DNA of 32,290 bases, taken from positions 1 through 32,290 of the forward strand of contig JAFULG010000024.1 in NCBI GenBank assembly GCA_017473435.1. Direction: 5' to 3'. Below are positions 6,893-14,580 of the stretch, piece after piece. The notes under the pieces were generated by a model. That model was not told where the DNA came from and did no database searches. It saw nothing but the letters and a program-made list of their open reading frames with translations. The first letter of the stretch is position 1, and every line of letters starts with the position of its first letter. The stretch is from Clostridia bacterium. GTDB taxonomy: Bacteria; Bacillota; Clostridia; Oscillospirales; Acutalibacteraceae. The translations under genes and the position numbers were made by a program.

Positions 6893-7070
6893 AAAGTTCT
6901 TATGGTTACTTTTTTCAAGAAAAGTAACACCCGACCGGCGAGGTCATAAAATATTTTTTCACTAAAAGCTAAGGTCACGGAAATGAAAAACCGTGACCTT
7001 TTGTTGTTTTTGTTATATTTATCGCTCGGCGCGTGCCGTTCTTTCTTGTAAGAAAGAACCAAAGAACTTT
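6893..7070. repeat. Dispersed palindromic repeat, full copy A (about 178 bp)
   Basis: The element starts with AAAGTTCTT and ends with AAGAACTTT, so it has inverted ends. Inside are, in order: a GTTACTTTT/AAAAGTAAC stem (6905-6928), the motif CCCGACCGGCGAGGTC (6930-6945), a perfect 10-bp stem AAGGTCACGG/CCGTGACCTT (6971-7000) followed by T-rich sequence, TTTATCGCTCGGCGC, and a perfect 10-bp stem GTTCTTTCTT/AAGAAAGAAC (7038-7059). It fills the gap between two convergent genes. The copy at 15593-15757 is the same element in the opposite orientation, and 1376-1437 is a half copy. It has no ORF. It could be a MITE-like or BIME-like element that works as a two-way terminator. Confidence 0.85.
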
Positions 7071-7084
7071 ACTTGTCTTTTTAA

Positions 7085-9184
7085 TCACACCATTTTTGCC
7101 CTGAACCTTATCTCATTATAAGGGCCTAAAACATATCCGCCGTCGACCTTTTTATATGCCCTTACGGCAAAAGTATAATAAACACCGTAAGTAAGGTTTG
7201 AAAGCTGGACTCCGCTGTCCGTCGCTTTATAATTTCCGAGCTTCTGATAGCCGGTATTGTCACTTCTGAAATAAACAGCATAGCCTTCAGCGCCGTCAAC
7301 CTTTGTCCATCTGATTTTTGCTCCGAGATTTTTAACATCAGTTGCGCTGATTTTTGGTGCAGCCGGAAGAGTTGCTGTTCTGATTTCTCTGTAATCGCCC
7401 CAGACAGTACCTACAGATGTTACTGTAAAAGGTCTTACCGCCATAATAAAGGTTCTTCCGTTGCCGAGATTATTATAAGTAACCTGCGTTTCCTTTAATG
7501 TCGTAACCTCTCTCCAGCCTGAAGCTGTCTTATTATATATTCTGTATCCGTCTGCATTTTTTACCGCCGGCCACTGAAGCTTTATCGACGAAAGCGTAGT
7601 CGTCGCTGTCACCTTTGAGGGCGGAAGAGTCTTTGTTGCCGCGGTAAGTTCCGTGTAAGTAGCTGCCCAGGTTACCTTTTGTCCCGATACGCTGTAGGCT
7701 CTTATTGCAAAGCCATAGGTGTTACCTGCAGTAAGACCCGAAACCGTGTATGTTGTTTTTGTCGCAGAACCCAGAGACTGCCAGGCAGTTCCGTTTTTCT
7801 TAAAAATTCTGTAACCTGTTGCACCGGGCACAGCCGTCCAGGTAAGAGCTATTGAATTACGTGTCGAGGCTTGTGTAACCTTTGCCGTTCTTCCCAGCTC
7901 ACCTTTTTTGCTTACGGTAAAATGCACCGTATTTCCGACAGTTTTTGAAAAAGCATTTTTAGAAATTATCTTTATTGAATAATTACCGGGGTCAAGCGAA
8001 ACCTTTCCCGAGGTAACCGTCATATTGCGGTAAGCCCTGAAAAGCTTTCCGCCCGAATATATTTCCGCATCAAAGCTTGTGGTGTATTTACCCTTCGTCC
8101 AGGAAAGCGTAACCGAGCCCACACCGCCCTGAGCTTTTATCACTGAAACCTCGGGAGGCTGTTCCTTTTTCAGGGTAAACAGCTTACCGTCAGAAGCGGC
8201 TTTGTAAGCCGAGGTGATATTCACATCGCTCTGCACCGTAAGAACTCCCGTACCGCTTTCATTTGAAAGGTAAAGCTTTGTACCTGAGCCGTAAAAAGAC
8301 CAGAGCTGATTTTTTAAATTCGCCTGAACGGCAACGGAAACCTTATTATCCGCTCCGAGAGCAAGAGCCTTTGAGTCAGCACAGCTTACAATTTTATATG
8401 AGCCGTCAGACTGTCTCGTAAAGCTCCACACCTGGTAGGCGTTAGCGCTGTACGCCTTCATTACAGCTTTTCCGTTTTCATTCGTAAGAGCCTTTCCCGT
8501 TTTTGTGTTGACGATTGCTCCGTAAAAGCTGTTACCCTGATTTGATTTAACTTCAATATTTTTCCAGTTTGTATCAGCAGAAATCTTATCGTAGTTGCTT
8601 GCGCGGACATAATAGTCAATATCCGCAATATACAGCTCTCTGCCCCAGCTGATTTCACAGTTTCCCTTACCGTTTTCATCACCAACATTACATTCAACAA
8701 CGGTACACTTTAATCCGCTGACGGAAAGCACAACCGCCGAATGAGTATCATTTTTGATACGTATAAGGTCACCGGGCTTAATATCCCAAAGTCTTTTATC
8801 CGTCTCGCTGAGTGTAGATGCCCTCTCACCGAAAATTTTGTAAAAGAGCATAGACGCAAAGCCGTGACACTGATAACCGCTGTCAAAATAATTACAGTCC
8901 CAGCCACCGACAGGCGTTGTTGTATCATGGTCGGAGCAAGGAGTTTTTGTAACGCTGTAAGCATACTTTTCATCCAATTTATTAAGTATGCTTTCGAGCT
9001 TATCGGAATTTGATTTTACCTGATGATTCCAGTAATAACCGTCAGGAAAATCCCTTTTCAGCTTTTCAAGACGCATTTCAATTCCGTTTGCCGCAAAGCT
9101 GTCAAAGGAGGTAAGCGGAGCTGCTGTAAGCAGGATAACTGCAACAAGAAAAGCAGATATTAACTTTTTAAGGATAAGCTTCAT
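7085..9184 (-). CDS. Secreted CHAP/amidase-like protein with lectin-like and FN3 domains (699 aa)
   Basis: A Sec signal peptide (residues 1 to about 32, cleavage near S-F-A-A) is followed by a papain-like domain (about 35-200). It has a putative catalytic Cys in G-Y-Q-C-H-G-F-A (C106), a His in N-D-T-H-S-A-V-V (H148) and the C-terminal V-E-C-N strand, with I-K-P-G-D-L-I-R in between. This pattern is CHAP/NlpC-like, so peptidoglycan or peptide cleavage is likely but unproven. Residues about 210-345 hold repeats around Q-V-W-S-F and N-Q-L-W-S-F, as in ricin-type beta-trefoil lectins. From about 347 to the end lie an immunoglobulin-like and three FN3 modules, each with A-x-G-Y-x-I/V. There is no sorting signal. 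It lies downstream of a structured spacer and has no clear promoter. Confidence 0.8.
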   Translation of the reverse strand: MKLILKKLISAFLVAVILLTAAPLTSFDSFAANGIEMRLEKLKRDFPDGYYWNHQVKSNSDKLESILNKLDEKYAYSVTKTPCSDHDTTTPVGGWDCNYFDSGYQCHGFASMLFYKIFGERASTLSETDKRLWDIKPGDLIRIKNDTHSAVVLSVSGLKCTVVECNVGDENGKGNCEISWGRELYIADIDYYVRASNYDKISADTNWKNIEVKSNQGNSFYGAIVNTKTGKALTNENGKAVMKAYSANAYQVWSFTRQSDGSYKIVSCADSKALALGADNKVSVAVQANLKNQLWSFYGSGTKLYLSNESGTGVLTVQSDVNITSAYKAASDGKLFTLKKEQPPEVSVIKAQGGVGSVTLSWTKGKYTTSFDAEIYSGGKLFRAYRNMTVTSGKVSLDPGNYSIKIISKNAFSKTVGNTVHFTVSKKGELGRTAKVTQASTRNSIALTWTAVPGATGYRIFKKNGTAWQSLGSATKTTYTVSGLTAGNTYGFAIRAYSVSGQKVTWAATYTELTAATKTLPPSKVTATTTLSSIKLQWPAVKNADGYRIYNKTASGWREVTTLKETQVTYNNLGNGRTFIMAVRPFTVTSVGTVWGDYREIRTATLPAAPKISATDVKNLGAKIRWTKVDGAEGYAVYFRSDNTGYQKLGNYKATDSGVQLSNLTYGVYYTFAVRAYKKVDGGYVLGPYNEIRFRAKMV

Positions 9185-9204
9185 TTTATCTGTCCTTCCC
9201 TATG

Positions 9205-9285
9205 CATTGAGGTTAAACCTACCACCGCTTACGCGCCCCCTCCCTTTCAGGGTAGGTGTCAGACCTTACGGTCTGCGGATAGGTT
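9205..9285 (-). other. Structured intergenic element between kinase and secreted protein genes
   Basis: Most of the 108-bp gap folds. CAGACC (9260-9265) and GGTCTG (9270-9275) make a six-base hairpin whose minus-strand loop is GTAA, a GNRA-type tetraloop. Next to it ACCTACC (9217-9223) and GGTAGGT (9251-9257) can close a GC-rich part containing CCCTGAAAGGG and GCGTAAGC. There is no T run, so it is not a normal terminator. It may be a dispersed REP-like repeat, an RNA-stability element or a regulatory leader; only one copy was seen here. Confidence 0.5.
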
Positions 9286-9292
9286 CTCCGTT

Positions 9293-10870
9293 TTACTTAA
9301 CAAGGCACGCTGCCTTTTCGGCCTCAAGACCTGCCTTGTAACGTTCAAGATAAGCGTTAAAGCCGTCTGTTTCTTCCTTTTCAGGAGAAACGGTGATACA
9401 TTCAGCACCCTTGAAGGCGGTTACCTTAAGGAAATCCTCAAGACTTTCACCGTTTTTCTTTATGCTGTAAAGAGCAAGAAGAGCCATACCGTAAGGTCCG
9501 CCCTCTCCTGCTGTTTTCATTACAGATACAGGAGCTCCGAGCGCCGCTGCAGTAATGCTCTGTCCTACACGAGGATAGATATAATATCCGCCGTGGCCGT
9601 AAAGCTCGTCAAGCTCAACCTTTTCTTCTCTGAGCAAATCCATTCCCATTTTAAGTGAAGCCATCGCAGAATAAAGAAGATTACGGCTGAAGTCAGCAAA
9701 GCTCAGCTTGCTGTCAGGAGTGCGAAGAAACAAGGGTCTGCCCTCTGCAAGTCCCGTAACAGGCTCGCCGGAATAATAGTTATAGCTGACAAGTCCGCCG
9801 CAATCATTTTCTCCCTGCTGCGACATTTCATATATAAGGTCAAAAATCTTACCCTTTTTAGTGTCAACGCCGAGAATACCGGCAAACTCGTGAAGAAGTG
9901 TTGCCCAGGCGTTGATATCACTTGTGCAGTTATTGCAATGCACCATTGCAACGGGCTTACCCGTAGGAGTAGTTACCATATCAATTTCCGGATAAACCTT
10001 TGAAAGCATTTTTTCAAGTACAATCATGGCAAATACCGATGTACCTGCAGAGATGTTACCGGTCTTTTCTCTTACGCTGTTGGTAGCTGTCATACCCGTA
10101 CCCGCATCGCCCTCGCAGGGAGCAAAGGGAACACCTGCCTTGAATTCACCGCTTTCGTCAAGCAGCAAGGCACCCTTTTCGGTAAGATAGCCTGCATTGT
10201 CACCTGCAACAAGCACAGAGGGAACAATATCTGTAAGCTTATATGAGAAGCCTTCCTTTGCGGTAAGCTCATCAAATTTTGCCGCCATTTTTTCGTCGTA
10301 GCAGTTCTTTTCGCTGTCAATAGGGAAAATACCCGAGGCTTCACCGATACCTACGGCATTTACACCCGTAAGCATATAATGAATATATCCTGCAAGGGTT
10401 GTAACATAGCGTACGGAGGAAACATGCTTCTCCTTTGACAGAATTGCCTGATAAATATGTGCACTCGTCCAGCGCTGAGGAATGTTGAAGTCAAGCTCCT
10501 TTGTAAGCTTCTCTGCCGCCTCAGCGGTGGTTGTATTTCTCCATGTCCTGAAGGGTACAAGAAGCTGACCCTTTTCGTCAAAAGCAAGATAGCCGTGCAT
10601 CATACCTGAAATACCGATTGCACCTGTTGTTGTAAGAGCGCAACCGTATTTTTCCTTTACATCCGCCTTAAGATTTTTAAAGCAGGTACGCAGAGCCTCG
10701 TGAATGAGGTCAAGTGAATAAGTCCAGTAGCCGTCAACAAGCTTGTTTTCCCATTCAAAGCTGCCACTTGCAACAGGAAGGCAGTTTTCATCTATAAGAA
10801 CAGCCTTTACTCTTGTTGAGCCGAATTCAATACCTAACGCAGTCTTACCTGCCGTGATAATATCTTTCAT
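9293..10870 (-). CDS. araB: FGGY-family carbohydrate kinase, likely L-ribulokinase (525 aa)
   Basis: The N-terminal actin-like ATPase motif L-G-I-E-F-G-S-T-R-V-K (about 12-22) and the FGGY segments I-G-I-S-G-M-M-H-G-Y (about 86-95), P-F-R-T-W-R-N-T and G-T-S-V-F-A-M are present, with the C-terminal G-H-G-G-Y-Y-I-Y-P and A-G-E-G-G-P-Y-G-M-A-L nucleotide-binding segments. By general similarity it might be called a xylulokinase-type protein. The araA gene ends only 9 bp upstream and its stop overlaps this gene's Shine-Dalgarno (AAGGTG), so phosphorylation of L-ribulose is the most likely reaction. The araB symbol rests on context; D-xylulose as substrate cannot be excluded. No araD or araR gene is in view. 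Confidence 0.85.
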   Translation of the reverse strand: MKDIITAGKTALGIEFGSTRVKAVLIDENCLPVASGSFEWENKLVDGYWTYSLDLIHEALRTCFKNLKADVKEKYGCALTTTGAIGISGMMHGYLAFDEKGQLLVPFRTWRNTTTAEAAEKLTKELDFNIPQRWTSAHIYQAILSKEKHVSSVRYVTTLAGYIHYMLTGVNAVGIGEASGIFPIDSEKNCYDEKMAAKFDELTAKEGFSYKLTDIVPSVLVAGDNAGYLTEKGALLLDESGEFKAGVPFAPCEGDAGTGMTATNSVREKTGNISAGTSVFAMIVLEKMLSKVYPEIDMVTTPTGKPVAMVHCNNCTSDINAWATLLHEFAGILGVDTKKGKIFDLIYEMSQQGENDCGGLVSYNYYSGEPVTGLAEGRPLFLRTPDSKLSFADFSRNLLYSAMASLKMGMDLLREEKVELDELYGHGGYYIYPRVGQSITAAALGAPVSVMKTAGEGGPYGMALLALYSIKKNGESLEDFLKVTAFKGAECITVSPEKEETDGFNAYLERYKAGLEAEKAACLVK

Positions 10871-10879
10871 AACAGCACC

Positions 10880-12379
10880 TTATTTCTTCATAAGTGAATA
10901 GTACATATCATTGAGCTTAAGCTCACGCTTGAAGTCGGAAATATTGGTATTCTTTCCGATTACGATTGCTTCAATGCCCATTGCCTCTGCCCAGGCTACC
11001 ATCTGATCGCTTGTAAGGTCATAAGAAAAGGCTGTATGATGAGCGCCGCCGGCAAGAGTCCAGGCTTCAATACCTGTGTAGAAATCCGGCTTGGGCACCC
11101 AGAAATTAGTTGCCGTGGGAAGTGAAGGCATTTCCTTTTCTGTCTTTATGCAGTCAACCTCATTGATGATAAGACGGAAGCGGTTACCAAGATCAACAAG
11201 TGAGCAGGCAATACCCTCGCCCTGCTTTGAGGTAAATACAAGTCTTGCAGGGTCTTCTCTTTCGCCCATTGAAAGAGGCTTACACTTAACGGAGATTTTA
11301 CCGTCTGCGATTGAGGGGCAGATTTCAAGCATATGAGCCTGAAGAATGCCTTCCTTTCCGGGAACAAGGTTATATGTATAGTCCTCGAGCATAGATGTAC
11401 CCTTTGCATCCTTTTTGCCCTCGGTCATAATCTTCATAAGTCTTACCATTGCGGCAACCTTCCAGTCACCCTCTGCTCCGAAGCCGTAGCCCTTTTCCAT
11501 AAGGCGCTGAATTGCAAGACCGGGAAGCTGCTTCAATGCACCGAGATCACCGAAGTGAGTAACAATAGCCTGATAGTTCTTCTCCTTAAGGAAACGCTCA
11601 AAGCCAAGCTCAATCTGTGCCTGAACCTCAACGTGACGACGGAACTCTGCAGCATCTCTGCCTTCAAGGAGCATTTCATACTTCTCGTAATACTCGTCTG
11701 TAAGAGCCTTGGTATCGGAAGCTGAAACAGCATCAACCGCCTCAGCGATTTCGTTTACGGGGTAAGCATCAATTTCCCAGCCGAACTTAAGCTGTGCTTC
11801 AACCTTGTCGCCCTCGGTAACGGCAACGTTACGCATATTATCAGCAACACGCATAACACGGATGTGGCTGCTTTCGATGATACCAACAGCTGTACGCATC
11901 CAGGTTGCAATTTTTTCCTGAACCGCCTTCTGAGACCAGTGACCTACAACAATTTCACGGGCAATACCCATACGTGAAAGAATGTGAGCATATTCTCTGT
12001 CTCCGTGGGCTGACTGATTTTCATTCATGAAATCCATATCGATTGTATCATAAGGGATTTCCATATTATACTGTGTATTGAAATGAAGAAGCGGCTTTCT
12101 GTATTCCTGATGACCTAAAATCCAGCTCTTTGCAGGAGAGAAGGTGTGCATCCAGGTGATAACACCGGCGCACTCATCATCAATATTTGCCTCATTGAAG
12201 GTTTTTCTGATAAGCTCGTTTGTGATAAGGGTAGGCTTCCAGATAATTTCAAAGGGAAGAATACCGCTTGCGTTAAGCTCTTTTACAATAGCCTGTGAGT
12301 GTTCTGCTACGTGAGCAAGACATTCGTTACCGTAAAGGTCCTGTGAGCCTGTGCAGAACCAGAATTTATATGCTTTCAT
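10880..12379 (-). CDS. araA: L-arabinose isomerase (499 aa)
   Basis: The full-length AraA fold is evident: start M-K-A-Y-K-F-W-F-C-T-G-S-Q-D-L-Y-G, the I-T-W-M-H-T-F-S-P-A-K-S-W-I segment around 80-93, F-G-A-E-G-D-W-K near residue 303 (metal-binding Glu), L-E-D-Y-T-Y-N-L-V-P-G near 330, Q-A-H-M-L-E-I-C-P, and G-G-A-H-H-T-A-F-S near 445. It converts L-arabinose to L-ribulose with Mn2+ in the cytosol. Two ATGs are possible; the second (12379) is eight bases from AAGGAGG and gives the usual family N-terminus, so the first (12385, M-K) is rejected. It is the first gene of an araA-kinase operon with its own promoter (12418-12446). Confidence 0.97.
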   Translation of the reverse strand: MKAYKFWFCTGSQDLYGNECLAHVAEHSQAIVKELNASGILPFEIIWKPTLITNELIRKTFNEANIDDECAGVITWMHTFSPAKSWILGHQEYRKPLLHFNTQYNMEIPYDTIDMDFMNENQSAHGDREYAHILSRMGIAREIVVGHWSQKAVQEKIATWMRTAVGIIESSHIRVMRVADNMRNVAVTEGDKVEAQLKFGWEIDAYPVNEIAEAVDAVSASDTKALTDEYYEKYEMLLEGRDAAEFRRHVEVQAQIELGFERFLKEKNYQAIVTHFGDLGALKQLPGLAIQRLMEKGYGFGAEGDWKVAAMVRLMKIMTEGKKDAKGTSMLEDYTYNLVPGKEGILQAHMLEICPSIADGKISVKCKPLSMGEREDPARLVFTSKQGEGIACSLVDLGNRFRLIINEVDCIKTEKEMPSLPTATNFWVPKPDFYTGIEAWTLAGGAHHTAFSYDLTSDQMVAWAEAMGIEAIVIGKNTNISDFKRELKLNDMYYSLMKK

Positions 12380-12417
12380 TTTCATTTCCTCCTTGAATGT
12401 TAAAATTCATCATTATA

Positions 12418-12446
12418 ATAATAACATTTTATTTTTAGGGTGTCAA
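12418..12446 (-). promoter_or_regulatory. Promoter of the araA operon
   Basis: TTGACA (12446-12441), a 17-bp spacer and TATTAT (12423-12418) on the minus strand lie about 40 bp before the araA start codon. Confidence 0.75.
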
Positions 12447-12480
12447 TGAAAATGCTGTTAAAAAGACAAGAGCTGATTTT

Positions 12481-12492
12481 CGACAGTTGTCG
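12481..12492. promoter_or_regulatory. Perfect 12-bp palindrome CGACAGTTGTCG in the araA/esterase spacer
   Basis: CGACA and TGTCG flank GT inside the 247-bp divergent spacer, 35 bp upstream of the araA -35 box. A dimeric regulator or activator could bind here. It does not look like the AraR site I know from Bacillus. On the esterase side a TATAAT lies at 12574-12579 without a good -35 box. Confidence 0.4.
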
Positions 12493-12626
12493 TTATTTTG
12501 AAGTTTAAGCAACATTTAATAATTCTTTGTTGTTTATTTACAAGTAATTTACAATTGGTAGTTTTGCTTTTAATATAATGTTAATGAATATTACACAGTT
12601 TTTTACAATAAACCGGAGAAATTTTT

Positions 12627-13637
12627 ATGAAAAACAGACCTAAAAAAACAAAAACAGTCATAATTAGTCTTATCAGCTGTGCAGCTCTCGTTGTCCTCGG
12701 ACTTCACCTTGTCTCTCACCTTTATTATCACCGCTCGCTAATGGCATCCTTTGCCGAATGGTATATGATGGTGATTGACCGTGATGCGATTTATTCCGAC
12801 AGTGACGAATACCGTGAAAATCTTGAAATCCGCAGAGAGGACAACCTTAAGGATCAGAGTATTCCCGCAGGCGTTCATATAGACATTCCCTACACCTTTG
12901 AGCACGAATACGGTATGCAGGTTTACTATTTCAACAGGGACTGTCTTAAGGAAAACGACACCATTCTCCTTTACATACCCGGCGGCGGATATCTCAACCC
13001 TCCTCTTAAGTATCATTGGAAGCTGATAAACGCTCTCTCGCAGAAAACGCAATGCACCGTTGTAATGCCCATTTATCTCAAGGTGCCTAATCACACAGCT
13101 GACCAGGCATACAAGGCAATGATTGATTTCTATAAGGATCTCTCCTCACGCGAGGGAATTAACAGAATCGTTATCTCCGGTGACTCCTCAGGCGGCGGAA
13201 TGAGCCTTGTGCTTTCACAGATTCTCCGCGACGATTATCCCGATCTGCTTCAACCCGAAGAGCTTATTCTCATTGCTCCCTGGATGGACGTATCAATGGA
13301 TAATGAGCATATCTGCGAATATGAACCCGTTGATCCTATGCTTGACATTTACGGTGCAAAAGAAATCGGCAAAATGTGGGCAGGCGAAAGAGATGTTCAC
13401 GATCCCATGGTAAGTCCGATTTACGGTACATTTGAGAATCTCGGTCACATTACTCTTTTCATAGGCACCAGAGATATGCTCTGTCCCGACTGCCTTGAGT
13501 TTTCCGATATCCTTAACGAAAAGGGTATAGAACATACACTTGTTGTAAAAGAAGGTCTTGATCATCCCTATCCTCTTTTTCCCACTCCCGAGGCAAAAGA
13601 AGCACAGCAGATGATGATTGACATTATTAACGGCTGA
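12627..13637 (+). CDS. Membrane-anchored alpha/beta hydrolase (HSL-type esterase), 336 aa
   Basis: A basic start and one hydrophobic helix (about 10-32) suggest a signal anchor, so the catalytic domain would face outside. The hydrolase part shows Y-I-P-G-G-G-Y (about 116-122, the HGGG-like oxyanion motif with Pro in place of His), the nucleophile elbow G-D-S-S-G-G (S187), a later I-G-T-R-D-M-L-C-P (acid region) and E-G-L-D-H-P-Y-P near the C-terminus with the catalytic His. This fits the hormone-sensitive-lipase family of carboxylesterases, which remove acyl groups from small esters or acetylated sugars; the substrate is unknown. It starts after GGAGAAATTTTT. It stands alone, divergent from araA and followed by a strong hairpin. 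Confidence 0.85.
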   Translation: MKNRPKKTKTVIISLISCAALVVLGLHLVSHLYYHRSLMASFAEWYMMVIDRDAIYSDSDEYRENLEIRREDNLKDQSIPAGVHIDIPYTFEHEYGMQVYYFNRDCLKENDTILLYIPGGGYLNPPLKYHWKLINALSQKTQCTVVMPIYLKVPNHTADQAYKAMIDFYKDLSSREGINRIVISGDSSGGGMSLVLSQILRDDYPDLLQPEELILIAPWMDVSMDNEHICEYEPVDPMLDIYGAKEIGKMWAGERDVHDPMVSPIYGTFENLGHITLFIGTRDMLCPDCLEFSDILNEKGIEHTLVVKEGLDHPYPLFPTPEAKEAQQMMIDIING

Positions 13638-13671
13638 TTTTTTCTTTGTTTTTTCATAATTTCCTCAACGG

Positions 13672-13695
13672 CAGGCTTACCTTCGGGTAAGCCTG
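13672..13695 (+). terminator. Hairpin terminator with UUCG tetraloop
   Basis: A perfect 10-bp stem CAGGCTTACC/GGTAAGCCTG encloses TTCG, an extra-stable tetraloop. The following sequence (TCACTCTTTA) is only weakly T-rich, so termination may be partial. It ends the esterase gene and precedes the next promoter. Confidence 0.7.
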
Positions 13696-13722
13696 TCACT
13701 CTTTATGAATGCAAAATTTCTC

Positions 13723-13751
13723 TTGCAAAAATCTTCAAGTAAGTGTACAAT
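13723..13751 (+). promoter_or_regulatory. Promoter of the IolB-like gene
   Basis: TTGCAA (13723-13728), 17 bp, TACAAT (13746-13751). The start codon at 13784 has AAAGGAG upstream. Confidence 0.6.
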
Positions 13752-13783
13752 AATAAAGATATCAGAAAAGGAGTGTGTCTTAA

Positions 13784-14557
13784 ATGTTTGAACAGCTCAG
13801 CTTTAATGAAAACGGAGTCAAAACTCTTTGTGAAATCGGCAAGCTTCATCCCGAAATGATGATGACTATCCGCGTTAAAAAATTCAATAAAAACGAAACC
13901 TTTACCCTTTCAAGCGACAGCCTTGAAACTGCCTTTCTTATTTTAAAAGGAGAGGCTGAAATAAGCTGGTGCGGTAAAACAGAAAAAATCTTCCGCGAAA
14001 GCCCCTTTGTAAAAAAGCCCTTCTGTCTCCACGTACCCGGAAACACCGAGGTCAGCATAACCGCTTTTGCCGAAGGCACGGAAATTCTTATTCAGCAGAC
14101 AGAAAATGACAGAGACTTTGCTCCTGTTTTCTACACTCCAGACGATGTGCTTTATCAGCATTTTGGTGAGGGTCAGTATGACGGCACGGCCTACAGAATC
14201 TGCTCAACAGTCTTTGACTATGACAATGCACCCTATTCAAATATGGTTCTCGGTGAGGTATTCAATCAGCCCGGAAGATGGTCAAGCTACCCTCCCCATC
14301 ACCACCCTCAGCCCGAGGTTTATTACTATCAGTTCGACAAGCCTCAGGGCTTCGGTGCCTGTTTTATCGGTGACAACGTATTCAAAAGCGTTGAAGGCTC
14401 AGCCTGTTACATCACCGATGGCTACGACCACCAGCAGGTTGTTGCACCCGGCTATGAGATGTGTTACATCTGGATGATCCGCCACCCCGAGGGTGACCCC
14501 TGGTACAAGACCTCACGCTTCTATGCCAAGGAGCATGAGTGGCTTGCAAATTTATAA
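13784..14557 (+). CDS. iolB: 5-deoxy-glucuronate isomerase-like protein (IolB/KduI cupin family), 257 aa
   Basis: A two-cupin protein matching the IolB family. The metal-binding core W-S-S-Y-P-P-H-H-H-P-Q-P-E-V-Y-Y-Y (about 165-181) supplies the His cluster and Glu, followed by P-Q-G-F-G and later D-G-Y-D-H-Q-Q-V-V-A-P-G-Y-E-M-C-Y-I-W-M-I-R, the ending typical of IolB. IolB isomerises 5-deoxy-D-glucuronate in myo-inositol breakdown. No other iol gene is in the window; the protein might serve a different uronate, or the pathway may be elsewhere. The gene has its own promoter and its stop is 23 bp before the TPR/membrane protein gene, which suggests an operon. I am confident of the family, less so of the substrate. 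Confidence 0.8.
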   Translation: MFEQLSFNENGVKTLCEIGKLHPEMMMTIRVKKFNKNETFTLSSDSLETAFLILKGEAEISWCGKTEKIFRESPFVKKPFCLHVPGNTEVSITAFAEGTEILIQQTENDRDFAPVFYTPDDVLYQHFGEGQYDGTAYRICSTVFDYDNAPYSNMVLGEVFNQPGRWSSYPPHHHPQPEVYYYQFDKPQGFGACFIGDNVFKSVEGSACYITDGYDHQQVVAPGYEMCYIWMIRHPEGDPWYKTSRFYAKEHEWLANL

Positions 14558-14580
14558 TACAAAGCAAAAAGAGGATTTAA

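Noticed and set aside
9260-9275. CAGACC/GGTCTG hairpin as terminator of the araA-kinase operon
   Set aside because: There is no T run after it on the minus strand, so it was kept only as part of a structured element.
12379-12385. Upstream ATG of araA (two codons earlier)
   Set aside because: It is only two to three bases from the AAGGAGG, too close for initiation; the second ATG gives the usual family start.
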